Made by a program: the position numbers and the translations under genes | Assembly: GCA_023253875.1 (NCBI GenBank) | Contig: JALRFC010000116.1 | Location: 1 to 6,329 of the forward strand | Direction: 5' to 3' | DNA: 6,329 nucleotides | DNA from: Candidatus Kapaibacterium sp. | GTDB lineage: Bacteria > Bacteroidota > Ignavibacteria > Kapaibacteriales > UBA961 | Notes under the pieces: generated by a model | The model's database searches: none | Told to the model about the DNA's origin: nothing | What the model saw: only the letters and a program-made list of their open reading frames with translations | Shown here: positions 1 through 6,010 of the stretch, piece after piece | Numbering within the stretch: position 1 is the first letter of the stretch | Layout of the letters: each line of letters opens with the position of its first letter

Positions 1-1
1 A

Positions 2-661
2 TATTTCAATGATTGTGAGCCATGGAAATCCATTAAAGCGAATCCAGAAGAGGCGGCAAAAACATTATATGTCTGCTCGCAAGTGCTCAATGCATTGTCC
101 ATCGCATTTGCTCCAATCATTCCACATACTGCAAAAAGTATCGCGATTGCATGCGGTCAGGAACCCAAAACAGGCGATCATTCATCAGTAGGACTCAATA
201 TGTGGAATTGGATCGCGCAACCTGTTTTGCAATGCGGACAGCATATCGCGCAACCCCCGATTCTATTCAATAAACTCGAAGATTCTGTCATAGAAGAGAA
301 AATACAATCCATGGAACAAGCTCAACAACCTGCTGAAGAATTGATTTCAATTGATGATTTCAAAAAAGTAAAATTGCGTACTGCGAAAATCATTCATGCT
401 GAAGCCGTACCCAAAAGTGAAAAATTGGTCAAGCTGCAGGTTGATTTGGGCAATGAGCAAAGACAAATTCTCGCCGGAATCGCAAAACATTATGCACCCG
501 AATCTTTAATTGGAAAAACAATTGTCGTGGTGGCAAATCTCAAGCCCGCAAAACTTATGGGAATGGAATCACAAGGAATGCTTCTTGCGGCAAATGCAGA
601 AGATGGTTCTTTAGGACTCGTCATTCCGGAAATAGATGCCATTGGTTCAGAAGTACGTTGA
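2..661 (+). CDS. metG: Methionine--tRNA ligase, C-terminal part (5' truncated by window edge)
   Basis: Cytoplasmic enzyme that charges tRNA-Met with methionine. The open frame enters from the left edge, so the catalytic Rossmann domain (HIGH and KMSKS motifs) lies outside the window; 219 residues plus the stop are visible. Visible residues 1-85 match the helical anticodon-binding domain of MetG: a YFNDCEPWK start, an A..L..C helix and an APIIPHTA segment. Residues 88-104 hold the typical LFNKLEDSVIEEKI connector. A short Gln/Glu-rich linker follows (about 104-114). Residues 116-219 form the fused Trbp111/EMAP-like OB-fold tRNA-binding domain, with DDFKKVKLRTAKI, VPKSEKLVKLQVD, AGIAKHY, VVVANLKPAKLMG and ESQGMLLAA. 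This appended domain occurs in many but not all bacterial MetG proteins. The frame is open from the first base, and the stop is TGA. The first in-frame GTG (83) is an internal codon, not a start. It probably forms a transcript with the OsmC-like gene 8 bases downstream. Confidence 0.95.
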   Translation, partial: YFNDCEPWKSIKANPEEAAKTLYVCSQVLNALSIAFAPIIPHTAKSIAIACGQEPKTGDHSSVGLNMWNWIAQPVLQCGQHIAQPPILFNKLEDSVIEEKIQSMEQAQQPAEELISIDDFKKVKLRTAKIIHAEAVPKSEKLVKLQVDLGNEQRQILAGIAKHYAPESLIGKTIVVVANLKPAKLMGMESQGMLLAANAEDGSLGLVIPEIDAIGSEVR

Positions 662-663
662 GG
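660..663 (+). promoter_or_regulatory. Shine-Dalgarno for the OsmC-like gene
   Basis: GAGG lies 6 bases before the ATG at 670 and overlaps the metG stop codon (659-661). This supports the chosen start and suggests translation continuing from metG on one mRNA. Confidence 0.6.
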
Positions 664-669
664 TAATTT

Positions 670-1080
670 ATGAAAGCAAGTATTGACTGGAAAGGCGGAA
701 TGTTGCTCGAAGGCAAAAATGCTGAGGGCATGTCCACATATTTTGACACGCATCATGAGTCGCAACAATATGCAACTCCGATGGAGATCATGCTTCAAGC
801 GATGGGATCATGTTCCGTGATGGATGTGATTGCAATTCTCGAAAAGAAGCGCAAGACAATCACTGCATTACATGTGGATATCGACACAGACAGAGCGACG
901 GAGCATCCGAAAGTGTTCACGGCTGTGAGATTACATTATACTCTCATCAGTCCGGATGCCCAGATTAAAGATCTGGAGCGCTCGGTGGAGCTTTCGCAGC
1001 AAACATATTGCAGTGCATCTGCCATGTTTCAGAAATCGGGTTGCGCTGTTTCATGGACTTGTGAAGTGAAAACTGCTTAA
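670..1080 (+). CDS. OsmC/Ohr-family protein
   Basis: Small cytoplasmic protein of 136 residues, the usual size for OsmC/Ohr proteins, which as a family reduce organic hydroperoxides using two conserved cysteines. The sequence shows the family layout: an N-terminal beta region (1-30), a TPMEIMLQAMGSCSVMDV helix carrying the first conserved Cys (Cys48), and a second conserved Cys (Cys114) in the LSQQTYCSASAM segment. The strand ALHVDIDTDRA...FTAVRLHYTLIS lies between them. It resembles the YhfA-like branch (generic OsmC) more than classical Ohr, so the substrate cannot be named. Two further cysteines (125, 131) occur near the end. The start is supported by GAGG 6 bases upstream. It lies 8 bases after metG, probably in the same transcript. 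Its TAA stop falls in the same TTAA that holds the stop of the convergent TPR gene. The family call is firm; a peroxidase role is inferred from the family. Confidence 0.9.
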   Translation: MKASIDWKGGMLLEGKNAEGMSTYFDTHHESQQYATPMEIMLQAMGSCSVMDVIAILEKKRKTITALHVDIDTDRATEHPKVFTAVRLHYTLISPDAQIKDLERSVELSQQTYCSASAMFQKSGCAVSWTCEVKTA

Positions 1081-1097
1081 CATTTCCCCAGCATTTT
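1069..1097. terminator. Weak hairpin at the convergent gene ends (possible terminator)
   Basis: AAAA-c-TGC (1069-1076) can pair with GCATTTT (1091-1097), giving a 7-bp stem with one bulged C and a 14-base loop. On the + strand it ends in TTTT, and on the - strand its other arm gives a similar T run. It spans the shared TTAA stop and is the only candidate terminator at this convergent junction. The stem is A/T-rich and weak, so the call is tentative. Confidence 0.2.
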
Positions 1098-1964
1098 GAG
1101 TCTTTCAATTCTAGATGCTTCATTGCGAAGAAGCCAATCATCCTGACTCAAAATCGCATAAGCAGATGCAAAAAATGGTTGTGCCTGATCGAGAAAACCT
1201 TTCGCGAGCAGGCACTCGCCAATTTCTTCGACCAAATACCCATCATTCGGAAGATTGCGTTGTTTACGCTCATCGGCAATCACATATAATTCCCTCAAAG
1301 CCTCATCAGATCTATTCAACAGACGAAGCATTTTAGACATCGACCAATGCGCGATCAATGCTTCTTCATGGCGATGTCTTTCTCTATACCATGTTTCATT
1401 ATTGAGAAAACATTCCAAAGCTTGATCGAATCGACCCAATCCATGCATGGTCCAGCCGATATTATTATACAAAGATCCAAGCCAACTTTTTGTTCTCGCA
1501 TCCTCTGAATTCTCGGCATACTGCATCGCTTTGAGATTCCACTCCAATGCCTCTTCACCATCTGAAATGATCCCAAGCATGTGTGCGGCATCTACGGCAT
1601 GAAAATCAATGCCATGTGCAGTCGCTTCATTCCATGCAGTGAGAAAATCTTCTCGGCCTCTATCTTCCAATTGCATAGTATTCAGTAATCTTCCTCTTTC
1701 AAGATGATAGCGAATCATTGGAATGATGCGGTCTATGCCATTCAAATCATCAATGAGTTCTTTGGCGGATTGCAAGTATATCTCGCAACCTACTTTGTCG
1801 CGCTGAAGACTTTTGCATCTCGCAAGTTGCGTGTATAATTGAGGAAGAAGAGAGGCATCTTCATGCTGAGTGAGTTCATCAACATATTCGAGAAATACTT
1901 CTTCGGTTTGAGCAGGTTCTTGATATTTCCATTCTTTGTCAAATTCATGTGCTTCATAATTCAT
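1077..1964 (-). CDS. TPR-type helical repeat protein of unknown function
   Basis: Predicted soluble protein of 295 residues with no signal peptide or membrane segment. It is mostly amphipathic helices. The clearest tetratricopeptide-like unit is at about 161-195, with the GSLYNNIGWTMHGLGRFDQA pattern typical of a TPR helix pair (the G.....G..D.A spacing). Weaker units follow at about 200-233 (ALIAHWSMSKMLRLLNRSDEA) and 244-275 (LVEEIGECLLAKGFLDQAQ). The N-terminal 150 residues look like degenerate repeats. TPR arrays usually mediate protein-protein contacts; no catalytic motif is visible, so no function can be assigned. Its ATG overlaps the TGA of the upstream ABC ATPase gene (ATGA, 1961-1964), with AGGAG 7 bases upstream, which fixes the start and implies coupled translation. 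A role linked to that ATPase is a contextual inference only. It ends convergently with the OsmC-like gene, overlapping it by 4 bases. Confidence 0.78.
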   Translation of the reverse strand: MNYEAHEFDKEWKYQEPAQTEEVFLEYVDELTQHEDASLLPQLYTQLARCKSLQRDKVGCEIYLQSAKELIDDLNGIDRIIPMIRYHLERGRLLNTMQLEDRGREDFLTAWNEATAHGIDFHAVDAAHMLGIISDGEEALEWNLKAMQYAENSEDARTKSWLGSLYNNIGWTMHGLGRFDQALECFLNNETWYRERHRHEEALIAHWSMSKMLRLLNRSDEALRELYVIADERKQRNLPNDGYLVEEIGECLLAKGFLDQAQPFFASAYAILSQDDWLLRNEASRIERLKMLGKC

Positions 1965-3055
1965 AATCTTTCTCCTGTTTCGGTTGAGAAAATGCAGAGA
2001 TGTTGCACATCAAAATGCACGGAAATATCACTGCCGATTGTATGCATATCAGAAACGGGAAGTCGCATCGATTTTCTGGTTCCGCCCGAGAGCATGTGCA
2101 GAATCATTTCATGACCATGATATTCGGATTGTTCGATGGATGTCTTCCACATCGGACCGGCTTGCTCAAAAGGATGAATGGAGCAATGCTCGGGTCTGAT
2201 GCCAATAGTGATATGTTGTGGAAGACTTGATTCTGTGATGCGCACGGACTTAGGAATCATGAATTGCGCGCCTCCATTTTCTTCAGTAAAATGAATTGAA
2301 TCTACTTCCAAGTGAGCAGTACCTTTGAAGAAATTCATATTGGGGCTACCTAAAAAGCCGGCGACGAAGAGATTATTCGGCGATTGATAAATCTCTTGCG
2401 GTGTTCCGATTTGCATCAATTTCCCTTTATTCAGTACTGCTATGCGATCTCCCATAGTCATGGCTTCGGCTTGATCATGCGTCACATAAATACCCGTTAT
2501 TCCAAGGCGTTTTTGGAGATTCACGATTTCAGCTCGCATGTGGAGTCGCAATTGCGCATCGAGATTCGAAAGTGGTTCATCGAAAAGGAAGACTCTTGGT
2601 GTACGAATGATTGATCGACCCAATGCCACGCGTTGCCTCTGACCACCCGAGAGTTGTTTCGGCTTTCTATCGAGCAGTGATTCGAGTCCAACAAGCTCAG
2701 CAACTTCGTGCACCCGCTTTTTGATTTCACTCGGATTCACTTTGCGAAGTGATAATGGAAATCCAAGATTTTCGGCCACGGAGAGATGCGGATAGAGAGC
2801 ATAATTCTGGAATACCATACCGATATCGCGTGCTTTGGAAGGCATATCATTGACAATTTGATCATCAAAGAATAATTCACCCGAAGTGATGTCTTCCAGA
2901 CCCGCAATCATGCGAAGCACTGTGCTTTTTCCGCAACCAGATGGTCCGACTAGCACAAGTAATTCGCCGGGATTGATCGTGAGTGATAAATCAGGAATGA
3001 TGTTTTTTCCTGACTCATATTCCTTGGAAATATGTTGTAATCTGACCTGAGTCAT
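1961..3055 (-). CDS. ABC transporter ATPase, MalK/UgpC (CUT1 sugar-type) family
   Basis: ATP-hydrolysing subunit of an ABC importer, 364 residues, the normal length for MalK/UgpC/MsmK/MsmX proteins. Visible motifs: Walker A GPSGCGKST (37-45), Q-loop Gln83 in MVFQNYALYPHLSV, signature LSGGQ (135-139), Walker B VFLFDE (155-160), D-loop SNLDA, and switch His193 in YVTHDQAEAMT. A C-terminal regulatory TOBE/OB-type region (about 240-364) contains the characteristic IGIRPEH (284-290). In this family the ATPase energises uptake of sugars, polyols or glycerol-phosphate together with two permeases and a binding protein; none of these is in the window. Related orphan ATPases (MsmX, MsmK) are known to serve several importers, so this one may act at a distance. 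The start ATG is preceded by GGAG with 5-base spacing. It lies 42 bases after the exporter gene and overlaps the TPR gene by ATGA. The substrate is not assignable. Confidence 0.92.
   Translation of the reverse strand: MTQVRLQHISKEYESGKNIIPDLSLTINPGELLVLVGPSGCGKSTVLRMIAGLEDITSGELFFDDQIVNDMPSKARDIGMVFQNYALYPHLSVAENLGFPLSLRKVNPSEIKKRVHEVAELVGLESLLDRKPKQLSGGQRQRVALGRSIIRTPRVFLFDEPLSNLDAQLRLHMRAEIVNLQKRLGITGIYVTHDQAEAMTMGDRIAVLNKGKLMQIGTPQEIYQSPNNLFVAGFLGSPNMNFFKGTAHLEVDSIHFTEENGGAQFMIPKSVRITESSLPQHITIGIRPEHCSIHPFEQAGPMWKTSIEQSEYHGHEMILHMLSGGTRKSMRLPVSDMHTIGSDISVHFDVQHLCIFSTETGERL
1972..1976 (-). promoter_or_regulatory. Shine-Dalgarno for the TPR gene, inside the ATPase gene
   Basis: On the - strand AGGAG lies 7 bases before the ATG at 1964, within the last codons of the ATPase gene. 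It decides the TPR start and, with the ATGA stop/start overlap, indicates translational coupling. Confidence 0.65.
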
Positions 3056-3060
3056 GCATG

Positions 3061-3064
3061 CTCC
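3061..3064 (-). promoter_or_regulatory. Shine-Dalgarno for the MalK-type ATPase gene
   Basis: On the - strand GGAG lies 5 bases before the ATG at 3055. A nearer, out-of-frame ATG (3059-3057) sits only 2 bases after GGAG and is too close to compete well. Confidence 0.5.
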
Positions 3065-3081
3065 GAGTAAAATCTTTCGAC

Positions 3082-3109
3082 TAATCTACGATATTCTTCA
3101 TCGTAATTG
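3082..3109 (-). other. Inverted repeat / RNA hairpin at the exporter stop codon
   Basis: TACGAT (3087-3092) and ATCGTA (3100-3105) are perfect 6-bp arms around a 7-base loop. With one bulged C the stem extends by TAA/TTA pairs and a possible G-U pair, to about 10 bp. On the - strand it covers the end of the exporter gene and its TGA (3100-3098), just before the ATPase gene. No strong U run follows (only GATTTTA 10 to 15 bases later), so it is at most a weak or partial terminator, or a structure that lowers read-through or shields mRNA between the two genes. Confidence 0.35.
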
Positions 3110-4885
3110 AAGTGCCGATAAATGAGCATAGACGCCATTTTGGGCAATCAATGCATCATGTGTTCCATATTCGATGATTGAACCTCTTTCAAAAACAGCG
3201 ATGGCATCGCAATATTTGATGGTGGACAATCTATGCGCAATGATAATGGTTGTTCTTGATTCCATAAGTCTTTCCAATGCCTCGCTGATGAGATGCTCTG
3301 AGGATGAATCAAGAGAACTCGTGGCTTCATCGAGAATCAAAATTGGGGGATTTTTGAGTATTGCTCTCGCGATGGCAATTCTTTGTCTTTGTCCACCCGA
3401 GAGCGTGATGCCTCGCTCGCCGACAATCGTATCATATCCTTCGGGGAATCGTTCGATGAATTCTTTTGCATTGGCAAGTTCAGCGGCTTTTTTGACGGAA
3501 TTCATATCAGCATGAATATCACCATAGCGGATATTATCGGCGATTGTCCCACCAAAGAGTACGATATCTTGCGGTACGATGCCGATGGATGCTCGAATGC
3601 AGGAGAGTCCAAGTTCGGAGGCGGGAATGCCATCATAGGAAATCACTCCTTCGCTCGGCTGATAAAATTGCTGAATGAGTGATGCAGTGGTACTTTTTCC
3701 GGCGCCGCTTTCACCAACAAATGCAATGCGTTGTCCAGATTGAATATCAAGATTGATGGATTTCAATGCGGGAATATCGGGTCTGGAAGGATAATGAAAA
3801 TTCACATTCTTTACTGAAACAGAATGGAGTGGTCTGAATTTCTTGCTATAATCATCTGAATCAATCGACTCAATTTCTGCATCAAGAATCTCGCGTAATC
3901 GTACCGATGCGCCGAGTGCTTTTTGTATTTGGCCCAGCAATTCTGCGAAACTTCCCATCGCACCGCCGACAAACATTGCATAAATGAGGAATGTCGCAAA
4001 GTCACCCACGGTGATGATGCCTTGTTGTACAAGACTTCCGCCATACCAAATCACTCCGGCAATTCCTCCGAAAAAGGTGAAGAGGATAAAGGATACAAAT
4101 GCAGATCGCAATTTTGCCGTGCGAATGGCAAGACCAATCATATTCTGCAAAGCACTTTGATAACGCTTTGTTTCATGCCGTTCATTGGTAAAAGATTTTA
4201 CGCTTGCAATTGCTTGCAATGTTTCTTCGATAATGGTTGCCGACATTGCAAGTGCATCTTGGGTTTTCGTGCTTTGCTTACGGATGAATCGACCAAACAT
4301 CACGGCGATCAATACAAGAATCGGCAGAGCAAGCAAAACAGGTAATGCAAGATCGAGTCCTGCCGTAAGGATAAAACCAATCCCACCAAGGAGAAAAATG
4401 GTTTGTCGCAAAAGTTCAAGGACCGTAAATGCAAAGGTTTCTTGAATTTGGGAAAGATCTGAAGATAATCGCGAAGACAATTCACCAACTCTGCGTTCCG
4501 CAAAGAAATGCATTGGTAATCGAATGATATGATCGAATGCTTTCGTACGTAATTCTGCGAGTGAGGTTTCGGTGATTCGGGCAATCGTCATTGAAGCAAA
4601 AAATCGTATGATGCTTTGAATAGCGATCAATCCAAGGAGCAAGAGTGCGAGCATTCCCGGTGAATATGCCATGCCGAAAAGACCATGTGCTTGTTCCGGA
4701 TGCATGAAACCGTCAAGCATTGTGCCGATCATCGCCGGAAATATGAGTCCGATGGATGCAGTGATCAGCATTATGATCAAAGCCACTATGCCTTTTACGG
4801 CATGAGGTCTGTAGAAACTCAAGAGAAAACGTATTTGCGCACCTGATTCACTCGAATTCATGCGCTTATTCTGTTGTTGATCCAT
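3098..4885 (-). CDS. Fused ABC exporter (MsbA/ABCB-like half-transporter)
   Basis: Inner-membrane ATP-driven exporter, expected to work as a homodimer; 595 residues, the standard length for a membrane domain plus ATPase fusion. The N-terminal exporter domain has about six membrane helices (near 33-55, 77-97, 153-174, 177-198, 262-283 and 290-312). The conserved loop GELSSRLSSDLSQIQETF (134-151) follows helix 2. The ATPase domain has A-loop Tyr365 in NFHYPSRPD, Walker A GESGAGKST (391-399), Q-loop Gln439 in IVPQDIVLF, signature LSGGQ (495-499), Walker B ILILDE (515-520) with the D-loop SSLD, and switch His551 in IAHRLST. All catalytic residues are present, so it should be active. The substrate (lipid, drug, peptide or glycan precursor) cannot be told from sequence. 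No clear SD precedes Met1 or the alternative Met9, and a possible -10 (TACTAT) ends only about 10 bases upstream, so the mRNA may be leaderless or nearly so. It is divergent from the Crp-like regulator, which might control it. Confidence 0.95.
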   Translation of the reverse strand: MDQQQNKRMNSSESGAQIRFLLSFYRPHAVKGIVALIIMLITASIGLIFPAMIGTMLDGFMHPEQAHGLFGMAYSPGMLALLLLGLIAIQSIIRFFASMTIARITETSLAELRTKAFDHIIRLPMHFFAERRVGELSSRLSSDLSQIQETFAFTVLELLRQTIFLLGGIGFILTAGLDLALPVLLALPILVLIAVMFGRFIRKQSTKTQDALAMSATIIEETLQAIASVKSFTNERHETKRYQSALQNMIGLAIRTAKLRSAFVSFILFTFFGGIAGVIWYGGSLVQQGIITVGDFATFLIYAMFVGGAMGSFAELLGQIQKALGASVRLREILDAEIESIDSDDYSKKFRPLHSVSVKNVNFHYPSRPDIPALKSINLDIQSGQRIAFVGESGAGKSTTASLIQQFYQPSEGVISYDGIPASELGLSCIRASIGIVPQDIVLFGGTIADNIRYGDIHADMNSVKKAAELANAKEFIERFPEGYDTIVGERGITLSGGQRQRIAIARAILKNPPILILDEATSSLDSSSEHLISEALERLMESRTTIIIAHRLSTIKYCDAIAVFERGSIIEYGTHDALIAQNGVYAHLSALQLR

Positions 4886-4995
4886 TGCTATGTGTATAGT
4901 ATTGAATTCGCCGAGAATTCATGAAATAATCTTCTTCTGATGTGGGTGAATACATCGGGAATTCTCATTTTTGCTGTGACATTTACAAAATTACA
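4886..4995. promoter_or_regulatory. Divergent promoter/operator region between exporter and Crp-like regulator
   Basis: These 110 bases separate two divergent starts, so promoters for both transcripts must lie here or very near. For the exporter (- strand) the best guess is TACTAT (4901-4896) as -10, with TTCATG (4925-4920) as a weak -35 and an 18-base spacer; the inverted repeat at 4903-4921 would fill that spacer, a position suited to repression. For the regulator (+ strand) no convincing -35/-10 pair is visible; the A/T-rich ACATTTACAAAATTACA lies just before its ATG. Three GAATTC hexamers fall here (4904, 4915, 4959), with a fourth at 4854 just inside the exporter gene. The promoter assignments are guesses by eye. 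Confidence 0.45.
4903..4921. repeat. Perfect 7-bp inverted repeat, candidate operator
   Basis: TGAATTC (4903-4909), a 5-base spacer GCCGA, then GAATTCA (4915-4921) form a perfect 19-bp interrupted palindrome. The two GAATTC cores start 11 bases apart, about one helical turn, which suits a dimeric regulator binding one DNA face. The spacing does not match the classical FNR box (14 bp) or CRP site (16 bp), so binding by the adjacent Crp-like protein is only a hypothesis. Confidence 0.45.
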
Positions 4996-5676
4996 ATGAA
5001 AACACTCGATACATTCACCAATCCGGCATTTCCTTCAAGTAATCAGCCAATTCCTGCATGGCCTGAGGAATTTTCTTTTCTTCAAGATGTAGATCATTCC
5101 GTGATTTCTATGAAGAAAGGAGAGAATGTATTCACCGAAGGCGAAGGATGCGGTCGTTTGGGATTCATCATTTCCGGAACCATCAAAGTATTCAAAGACA
5201 GTCCGAGTGGCAGATCCATGACGCTCTATCGCATTCGTCGTGGTGAAAGCTGCATGCTTTCGATGTCATGTGCATTATCTAATCCCATACATCAGGCATC
5301 TGCAATGGTTGAAGAAGATGCTTGGGTGATTACGCTTAGACCAGATATCTTTCGCAAGCTCATGAATGATTCCGAAGAAGCTCGCAATTATGTGTTCACG
5401 CAATTTGCTCTTCGCATGACGGATAATATGGTGCTGATTGAAGAAGTGGTCTTTAAAAGGATGGATCAAAGACTTGCCGATACACTCATTACTCGTTCGC
5501 ATTCCGGAAAAGACATCATTAAAATGACACATGAGGAATTGGCAATTGAGCTTGGAACCGCACGTGAAGTCATAAGTAGATTATTGAAAGAATTGGAATT
5601 GTCCGGACTAGTCAGATTGCAAAGAGGAAGCATTGAAATCATGGATGTAAAAGCATTATCCAAGAAAGGAGCTTGA
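4996..5676 (+). CDS. Crp/Fnr-family transcriptional regulator with non-canonical ligand pocket
   Basis: DNA-binding regulator, 226 residues from this ATG. An N-terminal cNMP-binding-like beta barrel (about 25-125) includes GRLGFIISGTIKVF. A dimerisation helix follows (about 128-158), then a Crp-type winged helix-turn-helix with THEELAIELGTAREVISRLLKELELSG (178-204) and the wing RLQRGSIEI. The phosphate-binding cassette keeps Gly83-Glu84 but continues as SCMLSMSCALS; the arginine that contacts the cAMP phosphate in E. coli CRP (Arg82) appears replaced near His99/Gln100. Cys86 and Cys92 form a CX5C pair there. No Fnr-type N-terminal Fe-S cysteine cluster is seen. cAMP is thus an unlikely ligand; thiol/redox sensing is a hypothesis. 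A GTG at 4942 would add 18 residues including a Cys-Cys pair, but ATG 4996 gives the usual family length; neither has an SD. It probably heads an operon with the next two genes and may autoregulate. Confidence 0.9.
   Translation: MKTLDTFTNPAFPSSNQPIPAWPEEFSFLQDVDHSVISMKKGENVFTEGEGCGRLGFIISGTIKVFKDSPSGRSMTLYRIRRGESCMLSMSCALSNPIHQASAMVEEDAWVITLRPDIFRKLMNDSEEARNYVFTQFALRMTDNMVLIEEVVFKRMDQRLADTLITRSHSGKDIIKMTHEELAIELGTAREVISRLLKELELSGLVRLQRGSIEIMDVKALSKKGA
5665..5671 (+). promoter_or_regulatory. Strong Shine-Dalgarno for the DUF4286-like gene, inside the regulator gene
   Basis: AAAGGAG lies 6 bases before the ATG at 5678 and within the last codons of the Crp-like gene, which stops at 5676. It fixes the start of the next gene and shows the two are translated from one mRNA. 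Confidence 0.75.
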
Positions 5677-5677
5677 G

Positions 5678-6010
5678 ATGTCGGCCTATTATGAAGTAAC
5701 AATGGATGTTGATTCCTCCATCGCTGAAGAGTGGGTGGAATATATGCGCTCGGAACATATCCCTGAAGTGATGCAAACGGGAGTATTCATATCATGTCAA
5801 TTCTTGAGAATCATCGAGCCGACAAAAGAAGGATTGGAATGTTTTCGCATCACCTATGAAGCAAAAAGTCTTTCAGTCATTCAAGATTATCGAGCAGAAT
5901 TATCACCCGAATTACAAAGAAAACATAATGCTCGCTATGGCGAATATGCAAAAGGTTCGAGAAGAGAAATGATCGGTGAATTCGGCATCACTTTTCCGGA
6001 ACAAGCATGA
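5678..6010 (+). CDS. DUF4286-like small protein
   Basis: Predicted cytoplasmic protein of 110 residues with no signal peptide or membrane helix. It resembles the DUF4286 family, short proteins known to me mostly from Bacteroidota and relatives, with no established function. Family-like features: an N-terminal strand YYEVTMDVDSSI, then EEWVEYMRSEHIPEVMQTG (18-35) with Trp19 and the HIP motif at 27-29. A strand with FRITYEA (57-62 region) follows, then a C-terminal helix ending in HNARYGEY (83-90). The alternation of strand-helix-strand-strand-helix suggests a small ferredoxin-like dimeric fold, which is an inference. One base separates its ATG from the regulator's stop, with a strong SD upstream. 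Its TGA overlaps the ATG of the MBL-fold gene (ATGA, 6007-6010). It is therefore probably the middle gene of a three-gene operon. Confidence 0.8.
   Translation: MSAYYEVTMDVDSSIAEEWVEYMRSEHIPEVMQTGVFISCQFLRIIEPTKEGLECFRITYEAKSLSVIQDYRAELSPELQRKHNARYGEYAKGSRREMIGEFGITFPEQA

Noticed and set aside
490..798. Open frame of 102 codons on the - strand
   Set aside because: It is antisense to metG and the OsmC-like gene, both firmly identified; no SD or recognisable motif.
3923..4345. Open frame of 140 codons on the + strand
   Set aside because: It is antisense to the membrane domain of the ABC exporter; its Cys/His-rich translation looks like a shadow of the other strand.
4902..4922. TTGA...TCA(T) as an FNR box
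   Set aside because: The half-sites are too far apart (about 21 bp overall against 14 bp), so it is kept only as an unassigned palindrome.
4921..4929. Minimal frame ATGAAATAA (Met-Lys-stop) just upstream of the regulator, as a regulatory mini-ORF
   Set aside because: It has no SD and overlaps the palindrome arm; such a short frame is expected by chance in A/T-rich DNA.
4975..4990. TGTGACATTTACAAAA as a CRP site
   Set aside because: Only the left half (TGTGA) matches the classical TGTGA-N6-TCACA; the right half does not.
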